Below are positions 10,708-22,147 of a DNA stretch of 64,000 nt, one piece after another; the stretch's first letter is position 1; each line of letters starts with the position of its first letter. This DNA comes from Azolla caroliniana (lineage: Eukaryota; Polypodiophyta), in NCBI GenBank assembly GCA_043228905.1, contig JBHGNT010000010.1, positions 12,586,001 through 12,650,000 on the forward strand, given 5' to 3'. The position numbers and the translations under genes are program-made. Under the pieces are notes generated by a model, which was given only the letters and a program-made list of their open reading frames with translations, did no database searches and had not been told where the DNA came from.

Positions 10708-10799
10708 TTAACAAAATAATCAATATTATGTTTGAAGGATTGATGACGAAGTTTTAACAAAATAATCAATATTATGTTTGAAGGATTGATGACGAAGTT
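10708..10799 (+). repeat. 46-bp local tandem duplication in array spacer
   Basis: A 46-bp stretch containing ATTATGTTTGAAGGATTGAT occurs twice head to tail (10708-10753, 10754-10799). The matching place near 32330 has it once, so it arose after the block duplication. Confidence 0.8.
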
Positions 10800-11695
10800 T
10801 GCTTTCATTTTTTTCTCCTAACATCAATTTCTAAACTTAATCCCATTATTCAATTAATCGTAGAGGTTTCAAATGAAATTTGACAAAACATTATGTTGTT
10901 CGGGACAAGAAGAAGAAATATATTTAGTCGTGGTTATTTCTCAAAATGGTTACAACAAATTTTTACACTTACAATTATAATTTGGATAACTGGATAGAAT
11001 TTCCAAAAATACGCATAGATTGTAGAATAATGGTGAACTCTCGATCAACATTGCACCATATTTCTTTATTTCAAGCAAACCACTAGAATATTATGTTTGA
11101 AGTTTTGGTGATGTACTTTACTTTAATTCTTTTCTCCTAGCATTAATTTCTAAACTTAATCCCATTATTCGATTAATGGTAGAGGTTTCAAATGAAATAG
11201 CACCAAACATTATGTTTTTCGGGAAAACAAGAAGCAGTACATTCAGTTCTGGTTATTCCTAAACATTGTTACGATAAATTTGTAAACCAACAATTATAGT
11301 TTTGATAATTTGATACAATTTCAAAAAATACGCATAGATTGCAAAATACTGGTCAACTGTCGACAAACATTGCACCATGTTTCTTTATTTGTAGCAAAGC
11401 ACTAGAATAGTATATTAACTAATTCATTTACTCAATGAATTCCATTGGAATCAAGTTGCCTCGACTTGTTGATTTTTGCCCGAGATGCGCGGGTACAAGC
11501 ACAGGAATAGGGAAAACTACATACATCATAGATCATGAGTTAAGTTGACATCGATAAAAACCGGTGAACTTATTAACTCCTAAAAACGGGAGTGTGTTAG
11601 AATAATCCTCTGTTTCTCGTTGATGCTTGCGCATTACATAAATATTATTTATTACTAATCAATGATCGCAATATTAAAAAGTGGAGCAGATCTGA

Positions 11696-11767
11696 TCGAT
11701 TGTAGTCTAGTTGGATAGAATACTTGACTCTGACCCAATAGACCCGTGTTCAACTCTCGGGAATAGA
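11696..11767 (+). pseudogene. tRNA-Glu-like, decayed
   Basis: Acceptor TCGATTG/GAATAGA does not pair; the anticodon loop is CTCTGAC, which would read as CTG, and D-arm GG is GGAT. Confidence 0.5.
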
Positions 11768-12426
11768 AAGGACCATATCATATATTACATTTCCGACGCA
11801 TATCATCTGTTATCTGTTTGATAACTGAAGAACTCAAGACCTAAAGTAGGTGTTACAATACTGTACAATTAACAAAATAATCAATATTATGTTTGAAGGA
11901 TTGATAAGGAACTTTACTTTGAATTTTTTCTCGTAACATCAATTTCTAAACTTACTCCCATTACTCGATTAATGATAGAGGATTCAAATGAAATTGGACA
12001 AAACATTATGTTGTTCGCGATAACAAGAAGCATCGTTACGATAAATTAGTACACCAAACATTATAGTTAGGATAACTTGATACAATTTCAAACAATACGC
12101 ATAGATTGTAGAATAATGGTCAACTGCCGATGTGTATTCCACCATGTTTCTTTATTTGTAAGAAAGGACTAGAATGGTACATTAACTAAATTCCATTGTA
12201 ATTTAATTGCCTTGGATCCTTGCGTTTTACCTGGGACGCCCGGGTACAAGTAGATATATCATATGTCATGAGTTAATGTGGCATCTATAAAAACCCTTGA
12301 AATTATTAAATCCTAAAAACGATAGTGTGTTAGAATAATCCTAAAAACGATAGTGCGCAATATATAAATATTATTTATTTCTAATCAATTATAGCAATAT
12401 TGAAAAGGATCACACACAAGATGTGA

Positions 12427-12498
12427 TCCATTGTAGTCTAGTTGGTTAGGATGATCGGTTCTCACCCGGGAGACCCTTGTTCAACTCCCGGTAATGGA
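12427..12498 (+). pseudogene. tRNA-Glu(CTC)-like
   Basis: Acceptor pairs with one G-T (TCCATTG/TAATGGA); anticodon stem ATCGG/CCGGG and T stem CTTG are degraded. Duplicate at 36524. Confidence 0.55.
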
Positions 12499-13133
12499 AA
12501 AGACAATATCATATATCAAATTTTCGACGCATAGAATGCGTTATCTATTTGATAACTCAAAAACTCAAGACCTAAAGTAAATGTTACAATAATGTACAAT
12601 TAACCAAATAATCAATATTATGTTCGAAGGATTGATGACGAACATTACTTTGATATTTCTCTCCGAACATCAATTTCTAAACTTAATCCCATTATTCGAT
12701 TAATTGTAGAGGTTTCAAATGAAATTGGACAAAACATTATGTTGTTCGAGACAACAAGAAGAAGTATATTTGGTTGTGGTTATTCGTGAACATTGGTACG
12801 AGAAATTAGTACAACAACAATTATAGTTTGGATAACTCGATACAATTTCAAACGATACGTATAGATTGCAAAATAATGGTCAACTCTCGATGAGCATTGC
12901 ACCATGTTTCTTTATTTGTAACAAAGGACTAGAATGGTACATTAACTAATTCATTTACTAAATGAATTCCATTGTAATGAAATTGCCTCGGATCCTTGCT
13001 TTTTACCCAAGACGCCCGAGTAGAATTAGATATGTCAGATATCATGACTTAATGTGGAATCTATAAAAGCCCTTGAAATTATTAAATCTTATTAAATCAA
13101 TGATTTCAAGATTAAAAAGCACACAAAATGTGA

Positions 13134-13207
13134 TCCATTGTTGTCTAGTTGGTTAGGATAATCGGCTCTCACCCAAGAGAGACCCGGGATCAACTCTCGG
13201 CAATGGA
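13134..13207 (+). pseudogene. tRNA-Glu(CTC)-like with 2-nt insertion
   Basis: 74 nt long, extra GA after the anticodon stem; B box is GGATCAACTCT. The related copy at 37884 is cut short. Confidence 0.55.
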
Positions 13208-13323
13208 AACGACAATATCATATATTAAATTTCCGACGCATATCATGTGTTAACTGAAAAACTCAAGACCTAAATTTCCGACTCCCAGGTACAACAATAG
13301 GCATTGGAAAAACTAGATACATC

Positions 13324-13565
13324 ATCCTTCCAACATAATAATGATTATTTTGTTAATTGTACATTATTTAGATTAGTAATAAATAATATTTATATATTGC
13401 GCAAGCATCAACGAGCAACAGAGGATTATTCTAACACACTCTCGTTTTTAAGATTAAATAATTTGAAGGGTTTTTATCGATGCGACATTACATCATGCCG
13501 GGAGTTGAAACCGGGTCTCTCGGGTGAGAGCCGAGTATCCTAACCAACTAGACTATAGTGTATCA
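13324..13565 (-). repeat. Inverted segment of the array
   Basis: Here the array phrases read on the opposite strand (ATATATTGCGCAAGCATCAA, TTATTCTAACACACTCTCG), including a module A. The left junction interrupts a module-B flank; the right junction is followed by telomere-like repeats at 13592. It is the only module-A inversion I see in the window. Confidence 0.8.
13491..13562 (-). pseudogene. tRNA-Glu(CTC)-like on the minus strand
   Basis: Anticodon arm CTCGG-CTCTCAC-CCGAG is intact; the T arm reads GGTTTCAACTCCCGG and the acceptor ends do not pair because the inversion junctions cut them. Confidence 0.6.
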
Positions 13566-13591
13566 TAGAAACGACAATATCATATATTAAA

Positions 13592-13603
13592 CCCTAAACC
13601 CTT
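13592..13603 (+). repeat. Telomere-like CCCTAAACCCTT
   Basis: One full plant telomere unit and part of a second, exactly at the right edge of the inverted array segment. Confidence 0.5.
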
Positions 13604-13920
13604 AATTTTTTTCTCCTAACATCAATTTCTAAACTTAATCCCATTATTCAATTAATAGTAGAGGTTTTAAATGAAATTTGAAAAAAAATTTATGTTGTTC
13701 GGGAGAAGAAGAAGCAATATATTTAGTCGTGGTTATTTGTCAACATGGTTACGACAAATTAGTACACCGACAATTATTGTTTGGATAACTTGATAGAATT
13801 TCCAAAAATACACATAGATTGTAGAATAATGGTGAACTCTCGATCAACATTGCACCATATTTCTTTATTTGAAGCAAAGCACTAGAATAATACATTAACT
13901 AATTCATTTACTAAATAAAT

Positions 13921-14021
13921 TCCATTGTAGTCTAGTTGGTTCGGATCCTTGTATTTTTACGCATAGAATGCAGAATAATGGTCAACTGTCGAGCAACCCG
14001 GGTTAAACTCCCACCAATAGA
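13921..14021 (+). pseudogene. Chimeric tRNA-like: module B 5' part joined to module A 3' part
   Basis: The B-type start and D arm run into spacer text (CGCATAGAATGCAGAATAAT) and then into an A-type T arm, GGTTAAACTCCCACCAATAG. The same chimera occurs at 55740-55840. Confidence 0.55.
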
Positions 14022-14556
14022 AAAGACAATATCATATATCATATTTTGCGACACATGTCAAGTGTTAAGAGTTCGATAACTCAAAAACCGAAGAGCTAAC
14101 ATTATGTTGTTCGGGATAACAACATGCAGTATATTTAGTACTGGTTATTCCACAACTTTGTTACGACAAATTAGGACACCAACAATTATAGTTTGGATAA
14201 CTCGATAGAATTTCAAACCATACGCATAGATTGCAGAATAATGGTCAACTGTCAATGAGTATTGCACCATGTTTCTTTATTTCTAACAAAGGACTAAAAT
14301 GGTACATTAACTAAGTCATTTACTAAATGAATACCGTTGTAATCAAGTTGCCTCGGATCCTTGCTTTTTACCTGAGACGCCCGGGTACAAGTAGATATAT
14401 CCTATATCATGAGTTAATATGGCATTGATAAAAACCCTTGAAATTATTAAATCTTAAAAACGAGAGTGTGTTAAAATAATCGTCAATTTTTCGTTGATGC
14501 TTGCGCAATATATAAATATTATTTATTTCTAATCAATGATAGCACACAAGATGTGA

Positions 14557-14628
14557 TCCACGATTGTCTAGTTGGTTAGGATACTCGGCCCTCACCTGAG
14601 AGACCTGGGTTCAACTCCCGGCAATGGA
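14557..14628 (+). pseudogene. tRNA-Glu(CTC)-like
   Basis: T arm and 3' acceptor are good; the 5' acceptor is TCCACGA and no longer pairs. Loop CCCTCAC. Confidence 0.5.
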
Positions 14629-15858
14629 AACGACAATATCATATATTAAATTTTCAATGCATATCATGTGTTAACTGTTTGATAACTCAAAAACTCAAGT
14701 CCTGAAGTAGGTGTTACAATAATGTACAATTAACTAAATAATCAATTTTATGTTTCAACAATTGATGACGAACTTTACTTTGATTTTCTTCTCCTAACAT
14801 CAATTTCTAAACTTAATTCCATTATTCGATTAATGGTAGAGGTTTCAATTGAAATTGGACAAAATATTATGTTGTTCAGGACAAAAAGAAGAAGTATATT
14901 TAGTTGTGGTTATTCCTCAACATTGTTCCGATAAATTAGTACACCAACAATTATAGTTTAGATAACTCGAAACAATTTCAAACAATACGCATAGATTGCA
15001 AAATAATGTTCAACTGTCGACAAGCATTGCACCATTTTTTTATATTTGGAGCATGGCACTAGAATAGTACATTAACTAACTCATTTACTAAATGAATTCC
15101 TATGGAATTGAGATGCCTGGAATAGTTGATTTTTACCCGAGACACGTGGGTACAAGTACAGGCATAGGAAAAACTAGATACATCATAGCTCATGAGTTAA
15201 TTTGGGATCGATAAAAACCCTTAAAATTATTAAATCTTAAAAACAAGATTGTGTTAGAATAATCCTGTGTTTCTCGTAGATGCTTGCGCAATATATAAAT
15301 ATATATATTTTTTTCTACCAACATCAATTTCTAAACTTAATCGCATTATTCAATTAATGGTAGAGGTTTCAAATGAAATTTCACAAAACATTATGTTGTT
15401 CGGGATAACAAGAAGCAGTATATTTAGTTCTGGTTATTCCACAACTTTGTTACGACAAATTATTATACCAACAATTATAGTTTGGATAACTCGATAAAAT
15501 TTCAACCAATACGCATAGATTGCAGAATAATGGTGAACTCTCGATGAGTATTGCACCATGTTTCGTTATTTCTAACAAAGGACTAAAATGGTACATTAAC
15601 TAAGATATTTACTAAACGAATACCATTATAATCAAGTTGCCTCGGATATTTGCTTTTTACCTGAGACGCCTAGGTACAAGTAGATATATCCTATATCATG
15701 AGTTAATATGGCATTGATAAAAACCCTTGAAATTATTAAATCTTAAAAACGAGAGTGTGTTAGAATAATCGTCACTTTTTCGTTGATGCTTGCGCAATAT
15801 ATAAATATTATTTATTTCTATTTAATGATAGCAAGATTAAAAAGCACACAAGATGTCA

Positions 15859-15935
15859 TCCGCAATAGTCTAGTTGGTTAGGATACTCGGCTCGGTGCTC
15901 ACCTGAGAGACCCGGGTTCAACTCCCGGCAATGGA
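15859..15935 (+). pseudogene. tRNA-Glu-like with 5-nt insertion in the anticodon arm
   Basis: 77 nt; an insertion in the anticodon arm (CTCGGCTCGGTGCTCACC) disrupts it. T arm CCGGG/CCCGG is intact. Confidence 0.55.
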
Positions 15936-16376
15936 AACAACAATATCATATATTACATTTCTGACGCATATCAGGGGTTAACTGTTTGATAACTCAAAAA
16001 CTCAAGTCCTAAAGTAGGTGTTACAATCATGTACAATTAACTAAAGAATCAATTTTATGTTTCAACGATTGATGACGAACTTTACATTGATTTTCTTCTC
16101 CTAACATCAATTTCTAAACTTAATTCCATTATTCGATTAATGGTAGAGGTTTCGAATAAAATTGGACAAAATATTATGTTGTTCGGGACAACAAGAAGCA
16201 GTATATTTAGTCGTGGTTATTCTTCAACATTGTTACGACAAATTAGTACACCAAAAATTATAGTTTGGATAACTTGATACAATTTCAAACAATATGGATA
16301 ATGGTAAACTCTCGATGAGCATTGCACCATGTTTCTTTATTTGAAGTAAACCACTAGAATATTACATTAACTAAAT

Positions 16377-16410
16377 CACGAGACTTCCGGGTTGAACCCC
16401 CGGCAATGGG
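16377..16410 (+). pseudogene. tRNA-like 3' fragment with restored B box
   Basis: Module-B 3' half (CACGAGACTTCC) but with GGGTTGAACCCCCGGCAATG instead of the usual B-type GGGTACAACAAT. The 5' half is deleted. Confidence 0.45.
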
Positions 16411-16594
16411 AAAAACTAGATACATCATAGATCATGAGTTAATATCGCATTGATGGAAACCCTTGAAATTATTAAATCTTAAAAACGAGAGTGTGTTAGA
16501 ATAATCCTCTGTTTCTCGTTGATGCTTGCGCAATATATAAATATTATTTATTACTAATCAATTATTGCAATATTGAAAAGTACACAAGGTATGA

Positions 16595-16666
16595 TCCATT
16601 GTAGTCTAGTTGGTTAGGATACTAGGCTCTTACCCGAGAGACCCGGGTTCAACTCCCGACAATGGA
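16595..16666 (+). pseudogene. tRNA-Glu-like with anticodon CTT
   Basis: Loop CTCTTAC would give CTT. Acceptor is perfect; anticodon stem CTAGG/CCGAG and T stem CCGGG/CCCGA each have one mismatch. Confidence 0.55.
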
Positions 16667-17155
16667 AACGACAATATCATATATTAAATTTCCGACGCAT
16701 ATCATGTTTTAATTGTTTGATAACTCAAAAACTCAAGATTATGTTTGAAGGATTGATGACGAACTTTCCACGATCAACATTGCAAAAATACGCATAGATT
16801 GTAGAATAATGGTGAACTCTCGATCAACATTGCAACATATTTCTTTATTTGAATCAAAGCACTCGAATATTACATTAACTAATTCATTTACTAAAGTAAA
16901 TTCAGTTTAGTCTACTTGGTTCGGATCCTTGTTTTTTACACGAAACTCCCGGGTACAACAATAGGCAGTGGAAAAACTAGATACATCATAGATCATGAGG
17001 TAATGTCGCATCGGTAAAAACCCTTGAAATTATTCAATCTTAAAAACGAGAGAGTGTTAGAATAATCCTCAGTTTCTCGTTGATGCTTGCACAATACATA
17101 AATATTATTTATTACTAATCTCTGATTGCAATATTAAAAAGTACACAAGATGTGA

Positions 17156-17227
17156 TCTATTGTAGTCTAGTTGGTTAGGATACTCGGCTCTCACCCGAGA
17201 GACCCGGGTTCAATTGCCGGCAATGGA
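17156..17227 (+). tRNA. tRNA-Glu(CTC)-like, near-intact
   Basis: Acceptor TCTATTG/CAATGGA pairs with one T-G. Anticodon arm is consensus. T stem CCGGG/GCCGG has one G-G mismatch. Confidence 0.55.
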
Positions 17228-17929
17228 AATGACAATATCATATATTAAATTTCCAACGGATATCATGTGTTAACTGTTAGATAACTCAAGACCTAAAGTA
17301 GGTGTTACAATAATGTACAATGAACAAAATAATCAATATTATGTTTGAAGGATTGATGACGAACTTTACTTTAATTTTTTTCTCCTAAAATCAATTTCAT
17401 TATTCGATTAACTATAGAGGATTCAAATGAAATTGACAAAACAATATGTTGTTCGAGACAACAAGAAGAAGTATATTTGGTTGTGGTTATTCATCAACAT
17501 TGGTACGACAAATTAGTACACCAACAATTACAATTGGGATAACTCGATACAATTTCAAACAATACGCATAGAATACAAAACAATGTTCAACTGTCGACAA
17601 GCATTGCACCATGTTTCATTATTTGTAGCAAAGCACTAGAATAGTACATTGACTGATTTATTTTTAAAATGAATTCCATTGGAATAAAATTGCCTGGAAT
17701 CATTAATTTCTACTCGAAATGTGCGATTACAAGTACAGGCATACGAAAAACTAAAGACATTATACATCATGAGTTAATGTGGCATCAATAAAAACCCGTG
17801 AAATTAATTAATCTTAAAAACGAGAGTGTGTTAGAATAATCCTTTGTTTCGTGTTGATGCTAGTGCAATATATAAATATTATTTATTACTAATGAATGAT
17901 TCCAATATGAAAAAGTGTACAACATGTGA

Positions 17930-18001
17930 TCCATTTAAGTCTAGTTGGTTAGAATACTCGGCTCGCACCCAAGTGACCCGTGTTAAACTCCTGGGAATAG
18001 A
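17930..18001 (+). pseudogene. tRNA-Glu-like with anticodon CGC
   Basis: Loop CTCGCAC; acceptor TCCATTT/GAATAGA and T stem are decayed. Confidence 0.5.
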
Positions 18002-18705
18002 AAGGACAAGATCATATATAAAAGTTTGCGACGCATGTCATGTGTTCGATAACTCAAAAACTCAAGACGTAAACAATAATATACAATTAACAAAATAATC
18101 AATATTATGTTTGAAGGATTGATAAAGAATTTTGGTTTGATTTTTTTCTCCTCACATCAATTTCTAAACTTAATCCCAATATTCAATTAATAGTAGAGGT
18201 TTTTAATGAAATTTTACAAAACATTATGTGGTTCGGGACAAGAAGAAGCGGTATATTTAGTTGTGGTTATTCCTCAACATTGTTACGACAAATTAGTACA
18301 CCAAGAATTATAGTTTGGATAACTTGATACAATTTCCAAAAATACATAATTGTCGAATAATGGTGTATTCTCGATGAGCATTGCACCATGTTTCTTTATT
18401 TGAAGCAAAGGACTAGAATATTACATTAACTAATTCATTTACTAAATGAATTCCATTGTAGTCTAGTTGGTTCGGATCCTTGTTTTTTACACGAGACTCC
18501 CTGCTACAACAATTGGCATGGGAAAAACTAGATACATCATAGATCATGAGTTAATATGACATAGATAAAAACGCTTGAAATTATTAAATCTTAAAAACGA
18601 GAGTTTGGTAGAATAATCCTCAGTTTCTAGTTGATGCTTGCACACTATATAAATATTATTTATTACTAATCAATCATTGCAAATTTAAAATTACATAAGA
18701 TATCA

Positions 18706-18862
18706 TCCACTGTAGTCTAGTCGGTTAGGATACTCGGCTCTCACCCGAGAGACCTGGGTTCATCTACCCCGGCAATCACCCGAGAGACCTGGGTTGAAGA
18801 GACCTGGGTTCAACTCCCCCGGCAATCACCCGAGAGACCTGGGTTCAACTTCCTCGGCAATC
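18706..18862 (+). pseudogene. tRNA-Glu(CTC)-like with its 3' half repeated
   Basis: After a normal 5' half and anticodon arm, the stretch CACCCGAGAGACCTGGGTTC with the following T arm occurs three times (from about 18741, 18777 and 18827), with a further short partial copy near 18797. This is an expanded tRNA pseudogene, not a gene with an intron. Confidence 0.65.
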
Positions 18863-19111
18863 GAAACAACAACATCATATATTAAATTTCCAGCTCAGAT
18901 CTTGTGTTAAGTGTTTGATAACTCAAAAACTCATAGCTACATCATAGCTCATGAGTTAATTTGGCATCGATAAAAACCGGTGAACTTATTAAATCTTAAA
19001 AACGAGAGTGTGTTAGAATAATCCTCTGTTCCTCGTTGATGATTGTGTAATACATAAATATTGTTTATTACTAATCAATGATCGCAATATTAAAAAGTGC
19101 ACCAGATGTGA

Positions 19112-19183
19112 TCCATTGTACTCTAGTTGGTTAGAATACTCGACTCTCACCCGAGAGACCCGGGTTCAACTCCCGGGACTAGA
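19112..19183 (+). pseudogene. tRNA-Glu(CTC)-like
   Basis: D and T arms are good (CCGGG/CCCGG); the 3' acceptor is GACTAGA and pairs poorly. Confidence 0.5.
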
Positions 19184-19998
19184 GAGGACCATATCATATA
19201 TCAAATTTTGTGATGTATGTCATGTGTTAACTGTTTGATAACTGAAAAATTCAAGACCTAAATTAGTTACAATAATGTACAATTAACAAATTAATCAATA
19301 TTATGTTTCAAAGATTGATGAGGAACTTGATTTGATTTTTTTCTCCTAACATCAAATTCTAAACTTAATCCCATTATTCAAGTAATGATAGAGGTTTCGA
19401 ATGAAATTGGACAAACCATTATGTTGCTCGGGACAACAAGAAGCAGTATATTTGGTTGTGGTTATTCTTCAACATTGTTACGACAGATTAGTAAACCAAT
19501 AATTATAGTTTGGATAACTTGATACAATTGGTACACCGACGCAGTATGTTTAGTTGTGGTTATTCCTCAACATTGTTATGATAAATTAGTACACCAACAA
19601 TTATAGTTTGGATAACTTGATATAATTTCAAACAATAGGCATAGATTGTAGAATAATGGTCAATTGTCGACAAGGATTGTACCATGTTTCTTTATTTGAA
19701 GCAAAGCACTAGAATAGTACATTAACTAATTTATTTACTAAATGAAGTCCATTGTAATCAAGTTGCTTCGAATCGTTGATTCTTACTCGTAATGCGCGGG
19801 TACAAGTATAGGCATCGGAGAAACTAGATACATTATATATCATGAATTAATGTGCCATCGATAAAAAGCCGTGAAATTATTAAATCTTAAAAACGAGAGT
19901 GTGTTAGAATAATCCTCTGTTTCTTGTTGATGCTTACGTAATATATAAATATTATTTATTATCAATGATGGAAATATTAAAAAGTGTACAAGATGTGA

Positions 19999-20070
19999 TC
20001 CATTGAAGTCTAGTTGGTTAGAATACTCGGCTCTCATCGGAGAGACCCGAGTTCAACTCCCGGGAATTGA
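19999..20070 (+). pseudogene. tRNA-Glu(CTC)-like, TCCATTGAAG subfamily
   Basis: 3' acceptor GAATTGA gives two mismatches. T stem CCGAG/CCCGG has one mismatch. Duplicate at 38213. Confidence 0.5.
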
Positions 20071-20632
20071 AAGAACAATATCATATATAGACTTTTGTGA
20101 CGCATGTCATGTGTTAACTATTTAATAACTCAAAAACTCAAGACGTAAAGTAGTTACAATAATGTACAATTAACAAAATAATCAATATTATGTTTGAAGG
20201 AATGATAAAGGACTTTGCTTTGATTTTTTTCTCCTCGCATCTATTTCTAAACTTAATCCCATTATTCAATTAATAGGAGAGGTTTCAAATGAAATTTGAC
20301 AAAACGTTATGTTGTTCGGGAAGAGAAGAAACAATATATTTAGTTGTGGTTATTCCTCAACATTGTTACGACAAATTAGTACACCAACAATTATAGTTTG
20401 GATAACTTGATACAATTTCAAACAATACGAATAGATTGCCGAATAATGGTAAACTCTCGATGAGCATTGCACCATGTTTCTTTATTTGAAATAAACCACT
20501 AGAATATTACATTAACTGAATCATTTACTAAATGAATTCCATTGTAGTGTACTTCGTTCAGATCCTTGTTTGCGCAATATACAAATATTATTTATTACTA
20601 ATTAAGGATTTCCATAATAAAAAGTACAATAA

Positions 20633-20704
20633 TCCATTGTAGTCTAGTTGTTTAGGATACTTGGCTCTCACCCGAGAGATTCGGGTTCAACTCCCGACAA
20701 TGGA
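20633..20704 (+). tRNA. tRNA-Glu(CTC)-like with compensated T stem
   Basis: T stem is TCGGG/CCCGA: both sides of pair 49-65 changed, so pairing is kept. Acceptor is perfect, anticodon stem has one G-T. One D-loop G is lost (TTGTTTAGG). Same sequence at 38847. Confidence 0.6.
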
Positions 20705-21282
20705 AACGACAATATCATATATTAAATTTCCGACGCATATCATGTGTTAACTGTTTGTAACTCAAAAACTGAAGATTATGTTTGAAGGATTGATGACGAA
20801 CTTTACTTTAATATTTTTATCCTAACATCAATTTCTCAACTTAATCCCATTCTTCAATTAATGGTAGAGGTTTGAAATGAAATTTCTCAAAAAATTATGT
20901 TGTTCAGGACAACAAGACGGAGTATGTTTAGTTGTGGTTATTCCTCAACATTGTTATGATAAATTAGTACACCAACAATTATAGTTTGGATAACTTGAAA
21001 TAATTTCAAACAATAGGCATAGATTGCAGAATAATGGTTAACTGTTGATGAGTATTGCACCATGTTTCTTTATTTGTAACAAAGGACTAGAATGGTACAT
21101 TAACTAATTCATTTTCTAAATGAATTCCATTGTAATCAAGTTGCCTCAGTTCCTTGCTTTTTACCTGAGACGCCCGTGTACAACTAGATATATCAGATAT
21201 CATGAGTTAATGTGGCATCAAGAATAACCCTTGAGATTATTAAATCTTAAAAACGAGAGTGTGGTAGAATAATCCTCAGCTT

Positions 21283-22121
21283 TTTGTTTAAACATTTGTT
21301 TAAGTATTCTCCTCTCTTAATCATAATCATTCTCTTCTTAGCCATGACCCCTTTTCTTTAACCATAATCCCTCCCTTCTCTTTTAATCATAACCTTGCTT
21401 TAAGTGTTTGCCCAAGTGTTTTCTTATCTAAATATTTGTTTAAACATCCGTTTAAGTACTTTGTTTTAGCAACCCCTTCCCCCTTAATCATAATCCCTTC
21501 TTAACCATAATCATTTTTTAATCTCAATCTCTCTTTTTTATTTCTATTTTTTTTTTTTATAATAATCTTTCTTTTAAGTGTTTGTTTAAGCATGTGTTTA
21601 AACAACTCCCTTTCATCTAAGCATGTGCTCCCGTTTTAATAATACTCTATATTGGTGTTTTAATAATACTTTATTGGTGTCTAATAACTTAAGTTATCCC
21701 AATGATCTTTAATATGTTCTAAAAACTATGATTAGGTTTAAATACTTTTGATATCTTCAACAAGCTACACTCCCCTAACCCCCACCCACGCCCTCACTTT
21801 TCTATTCTTCTAAAACTATATCACTACTTATGTTTAGACATACAAATAAGATCTAAACTTGAGTCCACCCCAAACAACCCCCAATGAAGTGCCGCACACT
21901 TTAAGAAATCTTAAAAAAGCGTTGATATATTATACCCCTAGTGCTTGCCACTCATCACTTCATATCATATATATTATACTCCTAGTGGTCATATACCAAC
22001 ATAAATTTCTATTTTTATTACATCATATATTCTATACCTCCTAGTAGTCGTACACCCCCATAAACTCTTTCAATTCTCCATACTAATAACTTTACCCCTA
22101 CAAAAACTAGCAACTATTACA
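21283..22121 (+). repeat. T-rich 3'-flank sequence, copy 1 (partner of 47942-48793)
   Basis: T-rich plus strand with loosely repeated TTAAGTGTTTG and TTAATCATAATC phrases, no open frame of note. In the second copy this stretch follows the Penelope-like element; here the element is absent and the array joins directly at CTTTTTGTTTAAAC, sharing a few bases with array text (CAGTTTTTCGTT). That points to a deletion in this copy. Confidence 0.8.
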
Positions 22122-22139
22122 AAACCCTAAACCCTAACC
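22122..22139 (+). repeat. Telomere-like CCCTAAA repeats, copy 1
   Basis: Two units (CCCTAAA, CCCTAA) plus CC between the T-rich stretch and the open-frame block. Same place in the second copy at 48791. Confidence 0.6.
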
Positions 22140-22147
22140 TTCGAAAC

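Larger units (their letters stand above)
5774..21197 (+). repeat. Module B/C: second, decayed tRNA-Glu-derived sequence of each array unit (block 1 listing)
   Basis: Module B aligns without gaps to module A over 72 nt and keeps the 5' acceptor and D arm (TCCATTGTAGTCTAGTTGG). Its anticodon loop is T-rich (often TTTTTAC) and its B box is altered from GGTTCAACTCC to GGTACAACAAT, so Pol III recognition and the T stem are lost. Module C is further changed (TCCATTGTAATCAAGTTGCC). Starts in block 1, to within a few bases: 5774, 6467, 7279, 8056, 9694, 10290, 11441, 12192, 12968, 13921, 14333, 15098, 15621, 16902, 17675, 18452, 19748, 20538, 21126. The same modules continue in blocks 2 and 3. Confidence 0.8.
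5336..21282. repeat. tRNA-Glu satellite array, block 1
   Basis: AT-rich tandem array. A typical unit reads: module A (72-nt tRNA-Glu-like); spacer of about 400 bp with recurring phrases such as TATCATGTGTTAACTG, ATTATGTTTGAAGGATTGAT and ATTATGTTGTTCGGGACAA; module B or C (decayed tRNA-Glu-like); then a spacer of about 250 bp with CGAGAGTGTGTTAGAATAAT, TTGATGCTTGCGCAATATAT and GCAATATTAAAAAGT that leads into the next module A. Unit length mostly varies from about 0.6 to 0.85 kb because many units have internal deletions. No protein gene is seen. Parts of this block recur in blocks 2 and 3. Confidence 0.95.

Noticed and set aside
18706-18862. tRNA gene with an intron
   Set aside because: Extra sequence is repeats of the tRNA's own 3' half after the anticodon arm, not an insertion after position 37.
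22122-22139. A true present-day telomere
   Set aside because: Only about two repeat units, internal to the contig, and duplicated with its flanks at 48794.
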